Shown: one piece after another, positions 55,276 through 64,000 of the stretch | Position numbering within the stretch: the first letter of the stretch is position 1 | How the letters are laid out: every line of letters begins with the position of its first letter | Assembly: GCF_963678635.1 (NCBI RefSeq) | Contig: NC_087063.1 | Span: 7,100,386 to 7,164,385, forward strand | Reading direction: 5' to 3' | Origin: Symsagittifera roscoffensis | Taxonomy: Eukaryota; Xenacoelomorpha; Acoela; Convolutidae | DNA length: 64,000 nucleotides | Made by a program: the position numbers and the translations under genes | The notes under the pieces: generated by a model | The model's input: the letters and a program-made list of their open reading frames with translations, nothing else | Told to the model about the DNA's origin: nothing | Databases searched by the model: none

Positions 55276-57983
55276 TTTCTCTGGTCTCAATTTTTATTGA
55301 AAAACTAAGCTATTTTTAAGGAAATTGTTTATAGAAAAAAAATCGAAAATTGAAGCAACTTTTTTGAGTCGCAAACTCACTTCTAAGCCCAAGGAAAATT
55401 TCACAAAAAATACATGCAAAACTATATTTTTTGAAACGGCAAAATTTTATTTTTACATCAAAAATATGACAAGCTCAATGACGTTACTCAATGACAAAAA
55501 ATTTACTTTTAAACACAGCAAAGTTTTTTGACGTTACTTTTAACTTAATGACCGCACCAAGTCTTTTTGTTCGATTAATTGGATACGGAATAATTACGAA
55601 TTTTTAAGCCAAGTTTGGTTTTGAACTCAAAAACTTGTTGTGAGAAAACTCTACCAGCCAGGATACAGGATACTCCTTTTTACCTTTCTAGCCCCTTCCA
55701 CTTCATACAAAAATCACCTCTTCCTTTAGTGAGGATCATACTATTACCAGCCTGCGGTCTGAAATAAAAAAAATCAACTATATTATGTTGCACAAGTTAA
55801 AAACTTTTTTGACTGTTGAAACTGCACAAAAACACAGTATATAATATCAACATCTGATATTTGTTTCTTTTATTTTTTCTTGGCGGCATCTTTTCGTCTG
55901 ACCAAAAACTTGACCGGCGTCTTTTCGCACCGTAAGTTACACGTCAACCGTACAATTCCCTCCTCTTAAATTTGTTCATTTTTTGGGGGGGGGAGGGGAG
56001 GGGGATGGATGTATGGTTGATCTAAATTATATTACATGCCTTACGAGAGGAACCAAAAAAATGTAACAAAAGCCCAGAAGAGAAGAGAACAGCATAAGAA
56101 AAAGAAGAGAGGCGAATATAAAGATAGAATTCGAAATGAGCCTCCGTGGCTGAGGAGATTAGCAGTGCCTGTCAAGACTAATGTAATTGTCAGTCACGCT
56201 GCGATTTACCACATTGAGTTGAATGGCATACAATAGATCTGTCTGTCAGACTACAAGTGACTGCCTGTCAATTAGTCAGTCAATCGTCCAATTACCAGCT
56301 AAGACCAGCCCACAGAGAGCATTGAGGCTGTTCAAATTACACACCATTTCACATCCATATATGTAATAGTATGTCCCTCCCCTGTATCAAACTCCGCCCC
56401 CTAGTTAGAGAAATATTACGTCATTCTAGAAGGAACCCTAAAAAGATATGCAACCCTAATAAGCGGAAAAACGCTATGGGCTTCTAATTGATAAATATTT
56501 TTATCGCCAATGAAAAAAAAATGCATCAGAATTTTCCCTCTTCAAAATTTAACTGCGACCCTGAAAATAGCCCAAGTCTACTTTATCAGAAATTGGCTGT
56601 CAAAAAATGGCTAATGTCTTGGACGCATCTCAATTAATTTGAGCAGATTTGACAGACAGTAAGTTTTCTGATACTCAAGCCCGCATACGGACCTTTGCAA
56701 ACAATTTCGATTCCGGCTGAAAAATAGTTTCAGTCCTCTCAATTTTCCCCCCAAACGGCTAAAAAATGAAACTTTTTGCAAATAAAGATAACAATTTGAA
56801 AAAAAAGAAAAAAAAACAAGTTATGATGTATCAATCTCTTTCATAGCCTTGAAACGACAAATTACTACCTAATCCAAAAAATGCCTGCCTGTCGGCACCG
56901 CGTTCAATATCGATACACGGCAGCGATCGACTTCAGCAACTCCTAGTTGGTTCTTTTCCTCATGGGTAAATTTTCATGAAAATAAACAAAATTGAAAGTT
57001 TTAATCGTTTATACAACATCACGCTTCACTGAACTTGCAGACTTATAGCAAATGCGTTCGCTTGCTTCACAAATCTTTCTCACTTGGTTAGGCTTCCCGC
57101 CCATGTGGCCTAAAGGCCTTTCATCGCTTGTTTTAATAGTGTAACTGACCAACAAGTACTTAAGGAGTGGCTGTGGAGCCTAGACGAATGCTATTTAAGA
57201 CGAAATATGTCTATGAAAATATATCGAGAGAAATCGATTAATGTTAAATAGAAGGAACTTTTTTTAAACCTAATATTAGCTTTTTTGGTTTAGTTTTACA
57301 GCTCCTTTTCTGCGTTAACTAAAAAAATTGTCTCGTTTTTTACTTGAAAAGAGTTCATAGTTTATAAAAATTGGTTTTTATACCTCAAGTCGAGGTCGAC
57401 TTAAATCACCCGTGAGATGGATTCCGTAGCTAGTTATGATTGGTTATTAGGAATTAAGTTGGAAGTTTTCAACAAGGAGTGAGCTTCATATTTCAATTCC
57501 AGTTGGTTGCCTTGCAAGTTGCTAGCCACAATTTGCGGTTAAATTCGATATTATTTATGACTGCTGGCCAGTTCAAACTATCAACTAACAAACACAAAGC
57601 GACTGCTAGAACCTCCCTCTTTTCAAGACCAAGCCCACAACTGCAAATTAATTGTGACCAAATCATAACCAGAGTTATAACCATAAAATTAAGATTACAC
57701 TCTTATTATTTTGAAGCTTTCAACACGTTGAAGAAAACAAAGTTGTTGGTATGTTTTGACTGAAATGGTCAATTCTTCCAGTTCTGTTTGTATACATATT
57801 TGGATCCGACGAAAAAGCAAATATTAGAGAAACTGGCAGCGTCTTTTTCAATTGAGCAAACAAAAGTGGGATTAACAGGCTATGTCAAAAAAAAACAAAC
57901 AGCTTTTATAATAGTGAAGCAGAAAAATTGCAAGATACGTCAAAATCGCCGTTTTCAAAAATGCACCAATAATTTACTTCAAT
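55276..57983. other. Unassigned stretch
   Basis: Contains a G-run (55986-56007), a basic open frame (56036-56236, plus, Lys/Arg-rich, no domain recognised) and a short CA-like promoterless region. I see no POLR3A exon and no second gene that I could defend. Confidence 0.4.
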
Positions 57984-58075
57984 TTTGGACCATGTTATTA
58001 TCCTCCCCCCCCCCCCCCCCCAAGCCATTTAGGGGTTGGTTCTGGTATCAGAAAAGAGGGTAGCTTGATCCGCGA
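57984..58075. mobile_element. Family-B MITE relative with a C16 run
   Basis: GACCATGTTATTATCCTCCC, a run of Cs (about 58005-58021), AAGCCATTTAGGGGTTGGTT and AGGGTAGCTTGATCCG follow the order of the 51251-51440 cluster. Confidence 0.5.
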
Positions 58076-58343
58076 TTTCACACAAATTTTTTACATCCAT
58101 ACCTTCAAAGCAACAAACAAATTTTAAGTTCATTAAACACAAATTCCTTCCTTATTGTATTAAATCATAATAAACTTTCTTCAAAAACACTCAATGAACA
58201 AGACTAGACGTTTTGCATATTTAACATCCGAAACTAATATAAGAACCATTAATATCAACCACTAACCAGCATAAAATTAAACCTAATCAATGGTAAGTAC
58301 ACAAACTGTTTCGAATCAATCGCAACTAGCCCGAGATAAATGT

Positions 58344-58550
58344 TTACTTTCTGACCAAAATAAACCCAAAATATGAATAGCCAAACTTCAGAATGTCTGA
58401 TTTAATCTCATTTGACCTCCCACCACACAAATGTGACAGCTCAGTAGACATGCCGTGGCAGACAAAACAAGCCGAAGTATCTGTCACTTGAAAAGCTCCA
58501 GGGTTACTTCTTATTTTACGTGACAGAGGCTTCAAATAATCGCAAATCAT
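58344..58550 (-). other. Unrecognised open frame with Cys/His pairs
   Basis: 68 codons including DTSACFVCHGMSTELSHLCG, with a C..C..H..H..C spacing that could be accidental. Possible acceptor and donor (ttttcaag and GGGAG|gtcaaat) exist. It does not match the RPC1 N-terminal zinc region that I would expect on this strand. Function unknown. Confidence 0.2.
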
Positions 58551-59034
58551 AAAATGTGAAACACTATTGAACAGAAATTATGCCAAGAAAATTTTCCATC
58601 AGAGAAAAAAAACAATTTTTGCGCAAAATTGACTAACTGTACTTTGGTAAAACAATGAGAGTTGAAATTATTTTCAATTGAAATTAAATTTCCAACCATT
58701 TTTCATTAACAAAATTCTCATGACATTTCGAAATTCATTTTTTTCATCCTCAGAGCGATAGTGCAAAACATAACACATGTTGTTCCAGCTTCTGAAGACA
58801 TGAAATTTGAGTTTTCAAGTCAATGCCCCACTTAGCATGTCCTCTATTTTAAGCTCCTCCTTTTGGAAAAAAGATACAGAAATAAACGACTCGCATACGA
58901 TCGTTTATTCTCTAGAACTCTGAGTTGCATACTTAAAATCAGTAGATAATTTTTTCTTCTCAGCTGGAAATAGTCAATCACTAGTTTTCAGCAAAATTTA
59001 AAAACTATTTTTTTAAATCAAATTGACAAAATTA

Positions 59035-59085
59035 AACAAGGATAGCCGGTTGTTGTGCAAGTAGCACAGAAAGTTCCGATCACCA
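59035..59085 (+). repeat. Hairpin H3 copy with AAAGTTCCGATC tail
   Basis: TTGTGC (59053-59058), loop AAGTA, GCACAG (59064-59069), then AAAGTTCCGATC. Flanks (AAGGATA upstream) also match 10218-10262, so the two are copies of one repeat. Confidence 0.65.
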
Positions 59086-59754
59086 TAAAAAACTTTAATA
59101 ATCAAAACAACAATTTCTTTTTTTCAAATGTTTTTTTTCTGAGTGGTGCACTAAAAAAAACCTCAACGATAGTCTTGAAATTAGGCATATTCGATAGTAA
59201 CTGTTTTACCAAAAAAAAAGAGAAAAAAAAGTGTTTGAAAAAAATATTTATTCCGAAAAAAAGCGCTCAAAGGAAATTCAAAAATTAAGTACACTGGAGT
59301 AAAAGTATGTTTTCACAGATTAACTTGATTTATAAGCCCAATATTATGAGCCTATTGAATAAGGAAAAAACTTTTTGGAAACTTTTCAATGTTTCTTGAA
59401 TCACGACGGACAATGAAAAAAAAAACATAGTTAAAATTTTTTGCAGACTGTTCTTATAATTTTGCGGAATGACTTTTGATTTCTTTGAATTTATTACCAA
59501 GGAAGAGCTTGAAAAAATCTTTCCCGGAGAATTAGCGTTCCTGGAGAAGAACTAATTTTTTATTAGACCTACTTCCTCCCTTAACTTGCTCGAAATTAGA
59601 CTTGTTGAAAAAAATTTGTGTGGCTAAAATCACGACAAAAAGAGCTTTAATATGAAATATCTCTTGACCCATTCAAAGGATTATTTGTAGTACCTTATTT
59701 TCCAAGGGAAAAAAATTCAATGGGCAGAACAAAGTTATGAAACTAATACGCAGC

Positions 59755-60230
59755 CCACTGCAGTTGGAAAAGAGTCAATGAACGCAAGTAAACAGAAATA
59801 AAAAACGGATTTAATTGAAAAAAATCTCAACTTTCGAATTTCAAAGAAAAAAAATAGATGTCCTTAAAGCTATTTGAACTTCTCGAACAATTCATGATTA
59901 TTACTTTTTTGAGTAATAAATTAAACCAATTTGAGAGAACTGGATTGATAGGTAAAATTTTTATTTCGCTGGGAAATTCGATAATTAACTTCCACTTTCG
60001 AAATTATCAATCACGTTTTTCGTGACCTTTACACTTTCGCTGTTTGATAGTGGAGTTTGACTTCCTTTTAACAAAGGAAATGAACTGAACTTAAAAAGAA
60101 ATGAAAAGTCAAACCGCGAAAAAGAAAATTTTTGCCTGAACAAATTTTAAGTCTTTCCTTGAAAAAAAAAACGGAAAAAAAATATCATTGCGGCTAATCT
60201 AAGAATCCGAACTACGTTCATCGACTATTA
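59755..60230 (+). mobile_element. Family-A MITE, full-length copy
   Basis: Left end GCAGTTGGAAAAGAGTCAAT then GAACGCAAG; right end CTACGTTCATCGACTATTAAA. The ends are imperfect inverted repeats of about 21-24 bp. Body alignable with 8998-9456. No coding capacity. Confidence 0.8.
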
Positions 60231-60605
60231 AACACACCTGAAGACAAAATTCCCCCCACATTCAGCGGAAAAAAAACGAATGATTCAGAAGCTGTTTACC
60301 TATTTAATTAGAAAAAAAAACCAAATTCACAGATGTGAAATCTGTTCATAAAACATATATAACAGACACTCCAAAAACCGATAATGAACACAAATAAACC
60401 AAAAAAAATCACAGAATTTATCCGAATTTTGAGTTTATTGGAGCTCCCTTCCTGAACTTATATAACTCATCTTTTACATACATTCAACTGAAAGGTAGCA
60501 TAAGCCTTTCCTAAAACCCTCAGTTGAGCTGGAATTTCCTACACTTACTTAACAAGAAAACACAGAGATTCAGTGGCGAGTCTACAAAATTTTTGACTGG
60601 GAACA

Positions 60606-60850
60606 GGGCGGGTTTAGGATTTTTTCAAGGATAGGAGGATTGTTTTATAATTTTTGAAACGTTATCGAATTTTTTGAGATCGAAAAGATTGAGTTTCACT
60701 ACTTTTCTGACTTTTATAGGGTTTTTAAGGCATTTTGTCTTGCTGTTTTTAGATCGTCAATTTGTTGTTGAGAAAAGAACGAAAAACTATAAAGGTCCTA
60801 TTTATTTTCAAATTTCGGGGCGATTGGCAAATTTAAGAAACATATATCTT
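60606..60850. mobile_element. hAT MITE family member, left end only
   Basis: CAGGGCGGGTTTAGGATTTT then TCAAGGATAGGAGGATTG is close to CAGGGGCGGATCTAGGATTT..CGGATTTTC of the 46.2-kb element. No right terminal repeat is visible, so the end coordinate is a guess. Confidence 0.5.
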
Positions 60851-63800
60851 TGAACACTTTTTAGAATAATTACACGGAAAATAAAAAAAACTCAAAATTG
60901 GTGTGTATTTGATTGAAGCAAAAAAACCTGAGAAAAATTTCAAAAAAATGCCAATTAAACCGCATCCAATCAGAAGCTCTCTTCCGTACTCATGGCAAAC
61001 ACAATATTCGGAAGCACACATTGGAAAAGATGTAAAGCTTCATTGAATCTGAGGCGACATCATTGAAATCTTTTGTAATAGATGACACAAATAAACAACA
61101 CGTGTTTTCTTTCTTTGAAGACCAAATATTTTTGCGGTTTTGAAGGCAATGACCGATTTAAGGCATCTTTTGCTGAGATGCCTTTTGAGTGAAGTTTGAT
61201 ATAGCTCCGCCTTCCGGGACGAAAAAATCAACCGACGTTATGAAAAAAGAAACTAACAAAAACGAGTGAGAAAAACCTGCGCGTAGATTCATGTTTCAGA
61301 CAAAGAACTGAAATAGTGTTCGGCCGGTAGACAAAAGCAATCATGATAACAAAAACACTCGATATTAATACATGAACATAAGAGAACAATTACAATTAGT
61401 ATGACACTTTTGTAACCAGTGATTGGTGACAATTACAAAAAATTATTATCCTTCTTTAAAAAAGAAAAGTGAGATTCAAGTCTTGCACGCGTTTCTTGTG
61501 CGATCGTGTATCATGAGATTTCTTCGTAAATTAATTAGTACCAATAGTCACACTGGTTCAAAATAAAATTACAAACATGTACTTAAGATGGTCTATTCTA
61601 CTTCTAACTTATCGCAAGAATAATACCACTTTCACGGCGACTGAACATGAATGATGTTCTTGTCAATTACAGTTTGAGATTTAGTCTCGTTTGTGCTCGC
61701 AGCAAAGCCACGTAAAGTAGATTAAGTCCGTCCCACCGAAATTCATAATGGTCATTTTGGCAGCAGTTAATTATTCAACCAGAACGGAGGCCGGACTTGT
61801 GGTATTGTCGTGATGTTACTGCCAGTTTAATCAAATCTATCAATCAGAGTACCTTGACAACCATAGAGTCTTAAATTTGTTCTTCATTCTGTTTTTCATT
61901 TGCATTTATGATCAGCCTGTTTTATTTATTCAGAGAAAAACTAAACGAAAAATTACGAAACTGTACAATAAAAACATCAATTTTAAAAAATAATAATGTT
62001 GATATATCAATAACAAAATTTAATTCAATAAAAAAATTCGTATCGAAAATAAAAAACTTGAGGAAATTCAGTGCTGTTGGAAAAAGGACTTAAGCCACTC
62101 ATTAACAAGACCAGGTAAGAAACATATCCTATTATTTTTAATTTGATCAGTATTTAATAAATCATTTGATTATTTGATCATAAAAATTTTTACGAGCTCA
62201 TAATTCAACGATGACTTTATGGTCTTTGAAAGTTGTAAATCAGTAAACGAATTGTTTTTCAACGCCGTGTAATTTACCTGGTTAGTTAGTACTTATAACT
62301 TGTTTGCCTTTGGATCCTCCCATTTTAACTCAAAACTTTGCTTAATAGCAGTTGTAAATATTTTAAATGCTTTCACTGAACAATCATTAGAATACGGAAA
62401 ACTTTACTTTATTCCAAAACTATCCAAAATAAATATTACCGAAGTTTGACTTCTATTTTGTTTCAAATTGGCAAAAATTCCGACAAAAAAATTATTTTTG
62501 AGGCAATTTAATCAAACACAGATTTTACGAATCGGAGGAAAACCAGATCCAGAACAAATTGTCAATTTTGCGCGTCGGAGGAAAAAAATCACTTTTGAAA
62601 GAATTTCAATTCTGTTTTGAAGTTCAAATACATTATAAATTCCCGGGTCAAATTACTAATTTAATAGATTACCTATTTCTAATGTCCGAGTAAGAAACAC
62701 AATATTTTGTATGTGTAGTCTAGCATAGCTCTTATCCCCTCCCCCAAACAATTTAATCCCTCCCCCTGAACAGCACAAGGACAAACAAAGATAGCCAAGC
62801 TAAGTCAGTCCCATTTTAGTTACTCATTCAATCTTTCTCACACTGACAACCAAAGTAATCATGTCAATATTAGTCAGTATACTCTCAAAATAGTGTCCTA
62901 CTTACTTGCCAAGTTGAATTGTTAAAATTTCCAATGTTCTCTTGAAATCTTTTTTTTTCTATTACTCAGAATAAACCGCCTACTAGGAACGACGCAATTG
63001 ACACATTTTACTCATCTGTACTCAAAAAAAATCATGATCATTTATAAGTAAATTATTTATTTATTTTATAAAAATCCTATAATTATTTTATTCGAAATGC
63101 TTTAAATCGCTTTTATTGGTCTGGTCTTGTTTTTGACACTATTCTTCCAAACAGATTTGAGAAGACTGGCTTTTATAAGTTCTGCAACATCAGATAGTTG
63201 AACAGAAACTTCCCTGTTATGACTAGGTTACTATTCTCTCAAAAATCAATTTATCTCACTTCTTTCTCGACCCCGCCTCCCCTCCTAATTCCTCGTATTT
63301 TTCCAATCATTCGTGGACCAGCCCCCATTTTACTTCCAAGCTCTTGTGCTAACTAGTCATAATTCAAGTACTCTCCAAAAAGTCAGTTCAAGCTTACCTA
63401 ACTGTTCAAGATCAGAAGCTTTCAAATTTTCAAGCTGAGAAGCAGACAAGCCAAAAAATACACCTCAAAAGCTTTTTGCGGGGAGAATGTGTCCAACAAA
63501 ACGTCGAAAATTTACGAAATAAAATTTTAATTTCCTCAATCTTCCAAAATCATCATTCAAATATTTTTCAAAAAACTGCCTGAGCTTTTTTTACAAAGGG
63601 TACGACCCAAGAGGAGAAAAAAACAAGAAAAGAAGTACCAAAAAGTGTACCTGTTTCTAATCTACGCCTCAGTCTATTTTTTTTAGTTAATTCTTTGCAA
63701 CAGTCGTTGTCATTCATTCATAAAAGTGACACTTGAAAGCAAAGACTAACGAGGATCCCGCCGACATCATTAGAAGCCATCAGTCTGTTCACACTCATTT

Positions 63801-64000
63801 CTGCCCATTGCACTCTAAGTGAACTTCTCTCTCCCCGTCCTATCCTAGCCTATCCCACTTTTATCCAAACAACTCATAATAACCAACTTAACTAGTACAG
63901 CAGTCCCATTCCTCCGAGTCCTTCCCCCTGTTTGGGAGGCGGGGCAATAAGCAGAATGGTCCAAGAGCAGAACGCGTGCGAGAGCAGAATGTTAAAAGAA
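60851..64000. other. Unassigned right edge
   Basis: A hairpin GGCATCT-TTTGCTG-AGATGCC (61160-61180) followed by T's; pyrimidine-rich patches (62740-62775, 63270-63340, 63820-63870). No exon of POLR3A or other gene recognised. If POLR3A continues rightwards, this whole stretch is intron. Confidence 0.4.

Noticed and set aside
56036-56236. Basic Lys/Arg-rich protein (66 codons)
   Set aside because: No domain, no neighbouring exons, composition explained by purine-rich sequence.
58344-58550. N-terminal zinc region exon of POLR3A
   Set aside because: Cys/His spacing does not match the conserved RPC1 N terminus and flanking residues show no similarity.

Overview
This window looks like AT-rich nuclear DNA from an invertebrate animal. 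Protein-coding signal comes in short pieces joined by canonical GT...AG introns with matching phases. The space between them is filled with tRNA-derived SINEs, MITEs, LINE fragments and Ty3/Gypsy debris. There is no bacterial-style gene packing. I cannot name the species; the large content of non-autonomous elements suggests a medium-to-large, repeat-rich genome.

The main gene is POLR3A (largest subunit of RNA polymerase III) on the minus strand. Sixteen exons lie between 46928 (most 5' exon in view) and 3208 (stop codon). All sixteen keep one reading frame across fifteen GT-AG introns and give about 960 residues, from just before the active-site region to the C terminus. The N-terminal part (about 430 residues in animal relatives) was not found and probably lies beyond position 64000. 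The exons form two clusters: 46.9-36.6 kb (exons 1-11) and 7.5-3.2 kb (exons 12-16). A single intron of about 29 kb (7487-36600) separates them.

That giant intron holds an intact, intronless, same-strand ORF (19925-21379) for a type II membrane glycosyltransferase of family GT92/DUF23. It also holds an internally deleted Ty3/Gypsy element (about 14.4-18.7 kb) with an unexplained basic ORF region behind it, and a LINE reverse-transcriptase scrap (23.4 kb). Three tandem copies of a 2.5-3.4 kb unit (24.1-33.0 kb) and two dispersed relatives (10.8-12.2 and 34.0-35.6 kb) are built around diverged monomers of about 165 bp.

Other regions: 1-3.2 kb contains a GC-rich hAT-type MITE (216-564) with a perfect 8-bp target duplication and a diverged satellite. 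A run of same-orientation tRNA-derived SINEs occupies 3.8-10.2 kb. Intron 15 contains a nearly full-length foldback Tc1/mariner-type MITE (4086-4807). Intron 6 (39.4-43.3 kb) contains a LINE remnant and a 1-kb duplication, one copy of which carries a further MITE. 47-64 kb is gene-poor as far as I can read it and holds hAT MITEs, SINE copies, a LINE RT fragment (about 52.2-52.9 kb), foldbacks and family-A MITEs.

The most unusual signal is a set of short hairpins at apparent repeat ends. Their stems change sequence between copies while base pairing is largely kept (for example CGCTTGCTA/TAGCAAGCG, CCCTTG/CAAGGG and GTTTGC/GCAAAC around a shared TTGCTWAT core; and CAGGGC/GCCCTG and CTGTGC/GCACAG followed by AATGTTCCGAC). 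Together with the internal tandem arrays, this is compatible with Helitron/HINE-like non-autonomous elements. No Rep/helicase gene is visible, so that assignment is inference.
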